From assembly GCA_036365145.1 (NCBI GenBank), contig JAEOAD010000015.1, forward strand, positions 14,997,501 to 15,061,500: 64,000 bases of DNA, written 5' to 3'. The notes under the pieces were generated by a model, which saw only the letters and a list, made by a program, of their open reading frames with translations, was not told where the DNA came from and did not search any database. The DNA is from Orientallactaga sibirica (taxonomy: Eukaryota > Chordata > Mammalia > Rodentia > Dipodidae). Below are positions 34,060-44,235 of this stretch, piece after piece. A program made the translations under genes and the position numbers. The first letter of the stretch is position 1, and the number at the start of each line of letters is the position of its first letter.

Positions 34060-34225
34060 CCCTAACAATGGCCTTTGGCAAGCCACTGGGCCTCTGAATT
34101 TTGGTTTCTTCCTCTCTAGGACCTTAGAAATGATAATGACTACTTTGCAGGTCCATGACAAGATTAGATATATTGAATGCAGGGTCTGGAACATGATGGA
34201 ACATTATTATATTGTTTTAAGCATG
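34060..34225 (+). repeat. MIR SINE
   Basis: CCTTTGGCAAGCCACTGGGCC, TTTTGGTTTCTTCCTCTC, GAAATGATAATGACTACTTTGC and ATTGAATGCAGGGTCTGGAAC follow the sense MIR order. Confidence 0.65.
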
Positions 34226-34845
34226 TTACTTATTTCTAATATTACAATTAAGAATGATATGGACAAGAAAAAGCTATCTGATAGATGCCTGTGGTATTCT
34301 CTGCTATTGTGGTGAGTGCAAAACCATTAGCTCCCACGTGTGGAACTCCATTGACAATATTTCACAGAGCAAGCCCCTTGCCATTCAGAAGCTCCAGTCT
34401 GGGGCAAAACACAGCTGGGAGGTTCAGGGTGGTGGAGGCCTTCCCAGCTGCGCAGAGGTGTGTTTGGGTGTGGGAATTCTTCAAATGACTCTCAAGTGGC
34501 CTCCTTAGAGACGCTGACAGGTCCAGTCACAGCCTCTTCTTCCAGGCACTGAGATGAAAGGCTGTGGCAGAGGTGTCTGAGAAATGAAAAAGGTGCTGTG
34601 GATAGTCCCAAGGAGCATCCCTTGGGAAGGAGCAACACACAGCCTTAGGTTCCTAATTCCCTGTGATATGCATCCCCAAAATAGGTGGCAATCACAAACA
34701 AAGTGTCTGCTCATCTAGATAAAGCTACCCTGGACCTCAGTTGGAAGCCCCTCAGCTGTAGCAAAGGTCCTCCCTCTCCCAGGGAACATAAAGTGGAGCT
34801 ACTCAATAACCCCATTTAGTCCCATATAGGGGGAAAGGGCAATGA
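34226..34845. other. Unassigned non-coding DNA
   Basis: No recognised element. Confidence 0.4.
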
Positions 34846-34849
34846 CCTT

Positions 34850-35050
34850 TCCTCTTTATTAACTGCTATGGTTAGGGCACCTTCCACAGGTCACCTTGAC
34901 AAAGACTCCCACCAGTCCTTCAGAGCTAATGTTAAGATAGTCATTTTGCTGCTGACAATGTGAGACTCTGAGAGGTAGCCCATGCAGGGGCCAAGGAAAT
35001 AGCACTGGAGCCTGGATTTCTTGGAATGCAGTCTCTTGATCATAGCCCCA
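34850..35050 (-). repeat. MIR SINE remnant, antisense
   Basis: GAGACTCTGAGAGGTAGCCC and GAGCCTGGATTTCTTGGAATGC, then TCTCTTGATCATAGCCC, follow the reversed MIR order. Confidence 0.55.
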
Positions 35051-35246
35051 AGTGTAAAGAAGTGGAAAGAATTACAGAATTCATAAGAAATGTTGTCATA
35101 ACCAAACTAGAAGTTTTTAAAGTGAAGTAGAAAATTTTAATGTCTTATTTAACCACTTATTCTTATTTCTCATGCTTTCTTCATCCCAGACAGAGGCAGA
35201 AAATTGACTGTCAAATGAGGATTATTTCAGCAAAAATATTAAGCAA

Positions 35247-35316
35247 GCAAGGCATGGTGGGATATGCCTGTCACTCAAGCTTTCTCTTTTTGTTTGTGTG
35301 CATGCACACACGCACT

Positions 35317-35355
<39 letters not shown>

Positions 35356-35665
35356 TGTGTCGGTGTGTGCAATGTAGTATATACACATGTATGTGGCCAT
35401 GGGACTGAGGTTACAGATATGAGTGCCCATACTCAACTGTTTGTGTGGATCATGGAGATTGAACTTGAGTGGTCTCTCAGGCTTTCTCGGCCTTTATTCT
35501 TGCATAAAAAGTGCTCTTAACTGCTGAGCCATCTCTCCAGACAATAACCCAAGCCCTTCGGAGGCCATGGCAGGAAGATTTCAAGTTTGAAGTTAGTCGG
35601 GGCTACGTAGCAAGTAGAGTCCAGTCAAGGTATAGAGAAAGACCCTGACTCCATACAAAAACAGT
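35247..35665 (+). mobile_element. B1-like SINE split by another SINE
   Basis: The B1 5' end (GGCATGGTGGGATATGCCTG, TCACTCAAGC) stops at 35280. The B1 body resumes at about 35548 (AAGCCCTTCGGAGGCCATGG, then CGGGGCTACGTAGCAAG). The CAAGC/CCAAGC flanks fit a short target duplication. Confidence 0.65.
35281..35545 (-). mobile_element. Antisense B2/B3-type SINE with (TG)n, inside B1
   Basis: Contains a (TG)n run at 35320-35355 and ends with CTTAACTGCTGAGCCATCTC near 35520-35540, the reversed head of a tRNA-derived B2-superfamily SINE. The middle is too diverged to assign a subfamily. Confidence 0.55.
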
Positions 35666-36643
35666 ATTAAGTCCCTACAGTATGGAAAGGTACCTGGATC
35701 TTTATGGGACATGAGAATGTTGGAAGACACGTAATCTTACTTAGTGGTTGAGATGAGCTGACCTACGCAGCATTTTCCTTTAGCAATGTAGGGCCTGATC
35801 ATGTAGCATGCAATGTTAATGACAGGCTTCATCCACATCTGGGAAGTGGTCATGCAGCTATTTCCTCTGAATTGAAACGTCTTCTCCTGGAGCGGGGAGC
35901 ACAGCTCATAAGACTCAGGAAGTGAAGCAAAGGTTCAAAGTTCAGGAAGCAGTTAGAAACTTAGAAGGCTCAGGAAAGTCCTGAAAGTGACAAGATTCAC
36001 AAGGCCCTGTATAGCAGGTTCTATGAGCAGAAACAATTGCCTGTGCAAGGGACTTCAGGGATGCGCCTTTGCTAGATGCACCCACACTGCAGTAGGTGGG
36101 CTCTGCCGTGATGCATCTATTTTTGAGTTACTTCACCCATGTTCCTGTAACTGATCCCTCATTTACACTCCTGTAAGTAAACCCAATCATCTTACTGGTT
36201 CACTATCTAGACTGAGGTGGAATCATTCATTTGTTCTGTTGTTGGTGACCTATCTGGGGTACATAGACATTTGTTCATATCTCCCCAGGAAAAGTCATAC
36301 AGCAGAGGTCCTTTGGAGCCAGATACTTGAATCTGAGAGTGGATAGGTTTAATACAGAAAGAAGGGGTCACAAAAGTGACAGGAAATTTACTCCCAGGAC
36401 AGCACAAGCAGTGAGTGATCCCTTATTCTTTTTGTTAGTTCCAGTGCTTTCTTTGTTACCAATGGGATGTATGTTCAGTATGAAAATCCTAAAGTTATGA
36501 AAGCTTTTCTTTAGCAACACAATTGCTCATAAAAAGTCTAGGCAGAGATTGTGGCTATCCTTTAATGTCAGTTCCTTCTAGACTATACATGAAATTAGGC
36601 AGTGAGCACTATCTTTACTTAGTTGGTATTATATTGCATCTAG
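35666..36643. other. Unassigned non-coding DNA
   Basis: No gene or repeat supported over about 980 bp. Confidence 0.4.
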
Positions 36644-37008
36644 TGTTGTAGTCAGCTCCAATTTGCTGGGACAAACATCCAACCAGACACAGTTTATTGT
36701 GGAGAAGGGCTTATAGATCCAGGGGAAGTTCTATCAATGGCAGAAGAAGGAAGAAGCTGGCTCCCTTTCACAGATCAAAGCAGAGATAAATACCAACAGC
36801 CAGCAAACACCAAAAAGCAGCAAGAATGAACTGTCAGAGCTCAAACTGTGCTCTCCACATTTTTGAACTGGAATCAGATCTGCCTCCAGTTGCATCCCCC
36901 TCCCCATAAGCAGAAATCTGCCTAATAGGGGCTGAAGTTCCAAACTCAATTTTATTTATATTTTTCATCTTAAAAATATTTTATTTTATTTATTTATTTG
37001 AGAAAGAG

Positions 37009-37056
<48 letters not shown>

Positions 37057-37271
37057 GGCATGACAGGGTCTCAAGCCACTGCAAATGAACTCCAGACTCA
37101 TTTACCACCTTGTGTACCTGGCGTACATGGGTCTTAGGGAATCGAACCTTACTCCTTTGGCTTTGCAGGCAAGTGCCTTAACTGCGAAGCCATTTCTCCA
37201 GCCTGCAAACTCAATTTTAATAAAATACCTGAATCTATGGGGCCATACATTTACATATTCAAACTACCACA
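36644..37271 (-). mobile_element. MaLR-like LTR (family A), antisense, with SINE insert
   Basis: Reverse-strand copy of the 2430-2775 family: plus strand TGTTGTAGTCAGCTCC, CAACCAGACACAG, and CAAACTACCACA at the right end. Flanks TCTAG (36639-36643) and TCTAC (37272-37276) fit a 5-bp duplication with one change. A SINE occupies 36955-37205. Confidence 0.7.
36955..37205 (-). mobile_element. Dip-like SINE inside the LTR
   Basis: Reversed tail (TTTATTTATTTATTTG), a (GA)n run at 37013-37053, then GGCAAGTGCCTTAACTGCG and CCATTTCTCCAGCC at the head. Perfect 14-bp target duplication CAAACTCAATTTTA at 36941-36954 and 37206-37219, so it landed after the LTR. Confidence 0.92.
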
Positions 37272-37509
37272 TCTACTTAAAATCAAACCTTAGTATTTAA
37301 AATGTCATTAAAGTTATTTTAAAAACTTTAAGGAGCTACATAAAATTCAACACTATGAATGCACTATAATGTAGTTAGTTATTTTCCTGTGCTTGATAGA
37401 GGTTGTTTTAAATATTTTTTACTGTTAAAATTATTACTGATTTTCACCTCACAGTGACTGATACTATCTACATATGACCTGCAAAATAGAAGGAGAAAAT
37501 GATGATATA
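37272..37509. other. Unassigned AT-rich DNA
   Basis: No element recognised. Confidence 0.4.
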
Positions 37510-37521
37510 AAAATAGAAGAG

Positions 37522-37764
37522 GGGGCTGGAGAGATGGCTTAGCGGTTAAGGCGCCTGCCTGCTAAGCCTAAGAACCTGGTTCCAATCTCCAGGTCCCACG
37601 TTTAGCCAGATGCAGTGATGCAAGTATGCAATGCTGCACTTGCCCACAAGGGGGCACATGCAGCTGGATTTCATTCACAGCAGCTGAGAGACTGCTGGAG
37701 CGCCCATTCTCTATCAGTCTCCCTCTCAGTTTCTCTCTCCAAAAAAAATAAAAAATAAATAAAT
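37522..37764 (+). mobile_element. Dip-like SINE, subfamily 2 (first of a tandem pair)
   Basis: GGGGCTGGAGAGATGGCTTAG head, CCTAAGAACCTGGTTCC, CCCACGTTTAGCCAGATGCAG, CAGCAGCTGAGAGACTGCTGG. Preceded by AAAATAGAAGAG (37510-37521) and followed by the same 12 bases (37765-37776). CTCF-like CCCACAAGGGGGCACA at 37643-37658. Confidence 0.9.
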
Positions 37765-37776
37765 AAAATAGAAGAG

Positions 37777-38063
37777 GGGCTGGAGAGATGGTTTAGCGGT
37801 TAAGGCACCTGCTCCTAAGCTTAAGAACGCTGATTCCAATCTCCAGTGGTTCCAATCTCCAGATCCCACTTTTAGCCAGATGCAAAGTGACACAAGGGCA
37901 CAATGCTGCACTTGACCACAAGGGGGCGCACGCATCTGGCTTTCATTCGCAGCAGCTGAGAGACTGCTGACCCTCCCATCTCTTATCTGTCTTCCTCTCC
38001 CTCTCCCTCTCCCTCTCCCTCTCCCTTTCTCTCTCTCTCTGTCTCTCTTCAAAAAAAAAAAAA
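37777..38063 (+). mobile_element. Dip-like SINE, subfamily 2 (second of a tandem pair)
   Basis: Begins at the second AAAATAGAAGAG and ends at a third copy (38064-38075). Has a local duplication of GGTTCCAATCTCCAG near 37829-37862 and a (CTCCCT)n run at 37993-38026. The best CTCF-like core in the window, ACCACAAGGGGGCGCA, lies at 37915-37930. Confidence 0.9.
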
Positions 38064-38209
38064 AAAATAGAAGAGACTAGTTGTAAAGAAGAAGGGATTC
38101 AGTGGATGGGGGATTCAGGAATGGAAATAGTTAAGGTTGTCAAAGGAAATTATATTCATAATATATTTTCCATATGTACAGAAGTTATCAATAAAAAGTT
38201 TAAAAATCA

Positions 38210-38469
38210 GGTGGGAGAGATAGCTTAGCAGTTATTGCTCATTGCTATGAAGCCTAAGGACTCATGTTCACCTCTCCAGGTTTCACATAAGCCAGACACA
38301 CAAAGTGACACAAGCATGCAAGGTCACACATGTACATGGGGGTGCATGTATCTGGTGTTCGATTGCAGTGGCTGGAGGCCTTAGCATGCCAATTCTCTCT
38401 CTCTCTCTCTCACTCACTCTCTCACATAAAAAAAGCCCAATCTGTTGGGCTTGCCTCAAAAAAAAAAGG
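38210..38469 (+). mobile_element. Dip-like SINE, subfamily 3 (hairpin tail)
   Basis: GTGGGAGAGATAGCTTAGC head, GCCAGACACACAAAGTGAC, CAAGGTCACACATG and GGTGCATGTATCTGG middle, CT-rich part, then CACATAAAAAAA. A perfect 6-bp stem GCCCAA-TCTG-TTGGGC at 38435-38450 is followed by TTGCCTC and an A run. Confidence 0.85.
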
Positions 38470-38472
38470 ATA

Positions 38473-39290
38473 TATATGGCTTTCAGTCAAGATAGGGTTA
38501 TGAGATTGCAAGGAAATCATTTCATCTCTCCTTTGCATTTTGATTACAAATCATACATGACTAAAACTATGTCAAGACATTCACTCTTTAAAATAATGCT
38601 ATCAATGTTGCAATCCATAAATCATATAATTTTACAATCTCACCAGACTCCAGATTCAGAAATACAAAAGATCAACCAAGACCCAGACATGTTTAGGATG
38701 AATATGTAAAACTGAACAGACTTTCCCACCATCGTACACTGTACAATTAACTCCTAGAGCTGCAATTCCAAGCACAGTAGAAGTGGATAACTTCCACCCC
38801 CAACCCTAAGAATTTGAGATAAGAAAGGGACTCCTTATGTGAAAAACAGACCTGTAATTCACCACCTATGAGTAGGATGTAATAAGAGCCACAAGTCCTA
38901 CCTCAAGCTATAGTTGAAAATAGCTCACTGCCCAGAAATTGGCCACAACATAACCTAGCTGCCCACTATTTCTGAACTCTGATTTGCTGTGTTTGTGTCT
39001 GTAGGATGAAAACTAAAGCAATTAATATGACCTAGTTCTGAACAATGGAGACTTCTGCACCAGGAAGAGGGCACTGGAAAACTGCCACAAGCCATAAAAA
39101 AGAGAAGTGAAATTCACACACGGTTGCAGCTGACAAGATCAAAGCACACAAGGAGACTTAACATCAGGGAAGATGATGGCAATTATAAAACAATAGCATA
39201 ATAAAAAGCTACCCCTTGAAAGCTTGCAATATGTCAGACAGTTCTATTTTACATGTATTTTATCTCTGTATCTCTTTCAAAACTAGAGAA
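38473..39290 (+). mobile_element. Probable L1 5' UTR
   Basis: Starts near GGCTTTCAGTCAAGATAGGG, resembling an L1 5' start, and continues as non-coding sequence (GACTCCTTATGTGAAAAAC, then CTTCTGCACCAGG). L1 ORF2 fragments follow after 39600, supporting one old L1 in sense. The assignment is by texture and context. Confidence 0.4.
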
Positions 39291-39600
39291 CTGGGGCTGG
39301 CTGGGAAGATGGCTTAGTGGGGAAAAGTGTTTGCTGTGAAAGTGTGATGAACTGTGTTCAGATTCCCAGAACTCATGTAATGCTGTTAGCAGTAATGTGT
39401 CTATTATCCCAACACACATACAGTGAGAAAGAGGCAGAGGGTTCCCATAATTTCACAGGCCAGCTAACAAGAGACACTGCCTCAAAACAGGTAGGAGATG
39501 AAACCAATACCTGAGGTTGTGCTCTGACCTCCATACATGCACCATGGCATGCCCCCACAGAGAGAGAGAGAGAGAAGAGAAGAGATTTAAAAAAAAAAGA
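39291..39600 (+). mobile_element. B4-like SINE
   Basis: GGCTGGCTGGGAAGATGGCTTAG head, TTTGCTGTGAAAGTGTGATG, CAGATTCCCAGAACTCATG, GAGACACTGCCTC, CTGAGGTTGTGCTCTGACC, then (GA)n and an A-rich tail, the order of rodent B4/RSINE. Confidence 0.75.
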
Positions 39601-39985
39601 CAATGGGTATTAACTTCAAAATTCGAGAAAATAAAGAAACTCAATAGAAACAAAAGCTAGTTTTTGAGAAGACCAATAAAATTGATGATTACAGACTGGT
39701 GAGAAAAAGAAGATACAAATTATAGATATCAGAAAGAAGGAGTAAGTAACAACACCACATATTCTACATAAACTAAATTAATTATAAGAAAAATAAGAAA
39801 AAGAATCTCGTGACAAAAATTTCACAATTCAGATAAAATGGGAAAATTCCTTGACAAGACACAGACTAACAAAACTCACAGAAAAGGCAAAAAACTTGAA
39901 TTTCTATTAAAGAAACCAAATCTCACAAAGATGACTTCATGCTGAGATGGCTTCATTGATAAACTCTAGCAAATATTTCAGAAGG

Positions 39986-40133
39986 TGAAGCCAGATGTGG
40001 TGGTACATGCCTTTAATCTCAGCACTTGGGAGGCACAGGTAGGAGGATCGACATGAGTTCAAGGCCACCCAGAGATGAGACTACAGAGTGAATTCCAGGT
40101 CAGCCAGGGCTAGAGTGAGACTCTACTTTGAAA
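39986..40133 (+). mobile_element. B1-like SINE
   Basis: AGCCAGATGTGGTGGTACATG, TTTAATCTCAGCACTTGGG, CAAGGCCACC, GAGACTACAGAGTGAATTCC and CAGGGCTAGAGTGAGACTC. An AATAATGATA-rich run follows to about 40190. Confidence 0.9.
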
Positions 40134-40189
40134 AACCAAATATAATGATAATGATAATAATAACAATAATAATAATAAAAGTCATAGGG

Positions 40190-40745
40190 ATTTGGAGTAA
40201 GGTAACTCCCATTTTATAGGCAGCTAGTCACAGGTCCCAAGGAATAAACAGATAATCTACTTGCTCTGACAGCCAATGAACACAGTGGTTCTTAAGAGAA
40301 AGGAGTCTAGGAACTGAAATACAAGATGTCCAAACCCTCACTCATGCTGGAGGTCAGATGGCTCTCAAATACAATCCACCCTGCTTGATGCCTAATTTAC
40401 ATCAGAGTATCAAATTATCAACCTATTGGAAGCCCCCACATGCACTCAAAGTAACCAGTCAATCCACCTCCACTTGATACTTAATTGATATTCCCAAGAG
40501 TATAAAAACCCTTGTTCCAAGTCACTATGGGCGTCCCTGCTCAGGATCCTTTCCTCCCAGCTCCAGAGCTCTCTGCTTTACTTTCTTTCCATAAACCATT
40601 GTTTAATTTGCTCTTCTGCCACACTGCTCTTGTCATTTTTCATGTGCCCAAGCCAATGAATTCAAGAGGTATAGTCAGAAAGTTTCAATGGCCATAAGTG
40701 TCTAACACTCAAACCCCCAAACTCAGCTTATGCAGAGCAGAGAAA
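40190..40745 (+). mobile_element. Probable ERV LTR with TATA box
   Basis: Promoter-like layout: GAGTATAAAAACCC near 40499, a short R/leader (CCTTGTTCC to CTCAGGATCC), CTTTCCATAAACC near 40589 as a possible poly(A)-signal region, then a U5-like CTCTTGTCATTTTTC. Boundaries and family are not defined. Compatible with a solo LTR of a class I ERV. Confidence 0.5.
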
Positions 40746-40787
40746 GGCTCAATCATCCTCAAAACTCATAACAAAAGTAGTCATGTC

Positions 40788-40995
40788 GGGCTGAAGAAAT
40801 GGCTCAGCAGTTAAGACATTTGCCTTCAAAGCTAAAGGACCCAGAATCAATTCCCAGGACCCATGTAAGCCAGATGCACAAGGTGGCATGTGCATCTGTA
40901 ATTCATTTGCAGCAGCTAAAGTTCCTGGTATGCCCGTTCTCTCTCTCTCTCTCTCTCCTCGTATCTCTCCAAAATAAATAAATAAAATATTTTAA
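40788..40995 (+). mobile_element. Dip-like SINE, subfamily 1
   Basis: GGGCTGAAGAAATGGCTCAGC head, GCCAGATGCACAAGGTGGCA, CT-rich stretch, AAATAAATAAATAAA tail. Confidence 0.9.
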
Positions 40996-41032
40996 AACAA
41001 TTATTTTGGGGAAAAAAAAAAATAGGCTTATC

Positions 41033-41168
41033 AGGAGGCAGGAAGATGGCTCAGTTTGCAAAGCATGCTGCTACTGGTTCAATTCCCCAGTACCCATTTA
41101 TAGTCAGATGCACAAAATGGTCTATGCCTCTGGAGTTTATTTGCAGCAGTAAAAGGCCCTAGTGTGCC

Positions 41169-41216
<48 letters not shown>

Positions 41217-41255
41217 CTCTCTGCAGCAAATAAATAAAAAATATATTTTAAAGTA
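41033..41255 (+). mobile_element. Dip-like SINE, subfamily 1, with (TC)n
   Basis: GGAGGCAGGAAGATGGCTCAG head, short deletion before GGTTCAATTCCCCAG, GTCAGATGCACAAAATGG, a (TC)n run at 41172-41222, AAATAAATAAA tail. Confidence 0.85.
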
Positions 41256-41649
41256 ATCATATCAATTTTACTAAACTCCTCGAAGAAATTGTAGATGCAG
41301 AAACACATTCTGAGATTGAAAACAGACATTAAAGAAATCTATATGTTAATTATACATAATTATCATAGATACAAATTATGTTAACAAATTACATCCCATA
41401 ATTCATGAAAGAAAATACATTATAAGCAAGTGGGGCTTATCCTACAAATGCAAAGTTAAATTTTTGAAAATCTGTTGATACAACCTACAATATTAACAGA
41501 TTAGAAAATGAAAAATTATAATCATTTCAATAAAGGGAAAACAATTTGACATAACTTAGCATCTATTCATGACAAAAAAAGGGAAAAAGCTTCCCAACCC
41601 ATTGTATGAAAATTGTTGCCTTGTCCAAAGACAAAATTAATTTGTTTAG

Positions 41650-41817
41650 GGCTGGAGAGATTGCTCACTGGTTAAGACACTTGCCTACAAAGCCTAACAA
41701 CCTGGGTTCAATTCCCCAGTACCCATGCAAAGCCAGGTACAGGCATCTGGAGTTTATTTGCACTGGCTAGAGGTCCTGGAGTGCCCATTCTCATTCTCTC
41801 TCTCACTATCTCTCTGC
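41650..41817 (+). mobile_element. Dip-like SINE, 3'-truncated by B1
   Basis: GGGCTGGAGAGATTGCTCAC head to a CTCACTATCTCTCTGCC stretch, where a B1 begins with no A-rich tail between them. Confidence 0.85.
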
Positions 41818-41955
41818 CAGTGTGGTAGTGCTCACCTTTAGTCTCAGCACTTGGGAAGCCGAGGTAAGAGGATGGCTGTGATTTTGCAGCCAGCTTGAGA
41901 CTAATTCCAGGTCAGCCTGAATTAGAGTAAAACCCTACCTCGAAATAAAAAAAAA
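41818..41955 (+). mobile_element. B1-like SINE joined to the preceding SINE
   Basis: CCAGTGTGGTAGTGCTCACC, TTAGTCTCAGCACTTGGG, TTGAGACTAATTCCAGGTC, then an A-rich tail. The tail-less junction suggests insertion into the SINE or a chimaeric template. Confidence 0.85.
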
Positions 41956-42454
41956 AGAAGTGTTTTTGTCATTGATATATCAGTTCAATACATGCTTATT
42001 TGCTTTGAAACCAGTATCATCATCAAGCTCTCTCTTTGAATTTATGAGGAGAGAGTGGATGCAGAATGAGGATGGAATTCTATAGCCAAGTCTGCTAAGT
42101 ATTCAATACATTTTTAGATTTCACTCCTACAACAATGAAGATATGGTCACCAGAATGTCAAAATATGTATGTAGCACTTGATGTCCTCTTGATTTGTCAA
42201 GCTCCTTGCTACTGTTCTCTTGACATTATGTTACTCTAGCTCTGAAGAGATGTCATCTGGTAGCAATGTAATAGTTCAAGTAAGGCATTTACACAATGAA
42301 AAAAGAAGACCATATATCATCTCAAAAATATGTGTTAATAAAGTCGATCCAGAAATATATTTATTTTAAAAAAATTATGTTTCAAACTAATACATATTAT
42401 CTTGGGGATATAAATGGTTTAGTTGCAAAAATGTACTAAATTTCTCTTAAAATG
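41956..42454. other. Unassigned AT-rich DNA
   Basis: No clear element. Flanked by L1 pieces and may be diverged L1. Confidence 0.4.
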
Positions 42455-43120
42455 AATTCAAAGATGTGTGACCATCTCAATACTTGCAGGAAATAGTACC
42501 CTTGATAAAAGTTCATTGCTATTAATGCTAAAATTAAAATTAAAGGCAAAAATTAAAGGCAATGTCTTTAATTTTTTTAAACCTGAGTACCATGGAAAAC
42601 TACATCAGCATTGTACTGAATGATGAAATTTCATTACAATTTTCAGTAAAGTCAGAAACAAAACAAAGATGCTACTGCTACTGTCTTCTATCATGCCCCA
42701 TTAGAGTGGAAAGAGATAAACAAGGAAAAGAGGAGAAGAAATAAAAGGGGGGAGGAAAACCAAATGCTTTTGATTTTGGGGTAATACAAAAGAATGAACA
42801 ATCTAATAAAACCAGTAAAGGGAATTTTCCGACATTGTTGAATCAAAAACAAATACACAAATTAAATAGCCATTAGATTTAGAAATTTATGTAACAAAAA
42901 GAAAAGTATCCCATTTTATAATAGTAGCAAAAATTGTAAAGCCTAAAAATACCAAATTTACATAATCTCTTTTAAAGACCAAAAATAAAGTAAATATATC
43001 TATATTTGGCATGTATGAAATGACAATAACAATGATCTCTGATTTACTCTGTAAATGTAATAGCAATCAAACTACTTACAAGGATGTTTGTGGATGTTGA
43101 CAAATTCACATGCTGAGGAA
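42455..43120 (+). mobile_element. L1 ORF2 remnant (second copy)
   Basis: GACCATCTCAATACTTGCAGG and TTCATTGCTATTAATGC overlap the same ORF2 part already present at 41497-41580, so it is another L1 copy or a duplication. Also TACTGTCTTCTATCATGCC, AGAAATAAAAGG and TCCCATTTTATAATAGTAGC. Confidence 0.6.
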
Positions 43121-43518
43121 ACATCTAATATGAACAGAGATGTACAGATTTCAAACAGTATCATGCGGCTCTTAGAACAATTCTGTGGGCTCAGAGAGGG
43201 GCCCTTAGGGTATATTTTAGAATTTCAAGGGGAATTCCAGTCCATGTGCTCCTAGCTCAAGATACTTCCAGTTTCAATGTCAGATCACTCTATTGTATTT
43301 TTATTGGCTGCTATAATAAAAAGCAAACATCTCATGAAACAAATGTGGAACATAAAATGAGTATGGTGATATTAACTCTTGTTCCAAGGTTTGGGAAGCT
43401 GGACAATGGCCAACAGGCACACCACATTCCATTAGTAATTGTATTTAAAGGTGAATTAGAATGTTAAATTTCCCTTCAATGTGGCTGCATTCTTTTTTCC
43501 TATGGTACTCAGCTGTTA
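43121..43518. other. Unassigned non-coding DNA
   Basis: No element recognised. Confidence 0.4.
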
Positions 43519-43529
43519 AGATGTGAGAT

Positions 43530-43759
43530 CTTGGGGATGGAGCAATGGCTTGGTGGTAAGGTGCTTGCCTGCAAAGCTGAAGGACCCAGGTTCTATTCCC
43601 TAGTACCCACATAAGCCAGATGCACAAGGTGGTGCGTGAATCTGGAGTTCATTTCCAGTGGCTAGAGACCCTGGCATGCCTGTTCTCTCTCTCTCTCCCT
43701 CTTTTTCTCTCTCTATCTTTCTATCTTCCTCTCTTTCTCTCTCAAATAAATAAATTTTT
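43530..43759 (+). mobile_element. Dip-like SINE, subfamily 1
   Basis: TTGGGGATGGAGCAATGGC head, GCCAGATGCACAAGGTGG middle, CT-rich part, AAATAAATAAATTT tail. AAGATGTGAGA occurs on both sides (about 43518 and 43762), the target duplication. Confidence 0.9.
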
Positions 43760-43912
43760 AAAAAGATGTGAGACCTCATTAGGTTATTTACAAGTTCACT
43801 ACATTATAGACACAATTGTTAGGTAGGTCTCTTAGACTGGGGTTGGTGGAGGCATGAAAAAGTAATTGTGAAATAAGTGCACCATAATCTATGAAGTGTT
43901 GGTGTGATGGTT

Positions 43913-44235
43913 AATCTTAATTGTCAACTTGATGGGATCTGAAATCCTTCCAGAGTAGGGTAACTAAAAGGGGAGACCCACCTTAACTGTGAACAGCACC
44001 ACTCTACAGGCTGGGGTCCCAGACTGAATGCAAAGGAGAAAGTGAGCTAGGTACCAGCTTTTCTTTCTTTCTTTCTGCTTCCTACGAATACAATGTGATG
44101 AACTACCTCAAGTTCCTGATGACAGGCTTTCCCCATATGATGGACTATAACCTCAAACTGTGAGCCAAAATAAGCTCTTCCTTAAGTTGTACTTGTGAGT
44201 ATTTTGTCACAGCAATGAGAAAAATAACTCATATG
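43913..44235 (+). mobile_element. Solo LTR, MaLR/ERVL-like (family B)
   Basis: TGTGATGGTTAATCTTAATTG, TCAACTTGATGGGATC, GGGGAGACCCACC, CATATGATGGACTATAACC, CTGTGAGCCAAAATAAGC and TTTTGTCACAGCAATGAG. Least diverged member of family B here. Flanks GTTGG and CTTGG match at four of five bases. Confidence 0.7.

Larger units (their letters stand above)
39605..41640 (+). mobile_element. L1 ORF2 remnant, heavily interrupted
   Basis: L1 ORF2-like stretches at 39605-39985 (AAACAAAAGCTAG, TTTTGAGAAGACCAATAAAATTG) and about 41270-41640 (GCAAGTGGGGCTTATCC, AATCATTTCAATAAAGG, ATCTATTCATGAC). Between them lie a B1, an LTR and two SINEs. Stops in all frames. Confidence 0.65.
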
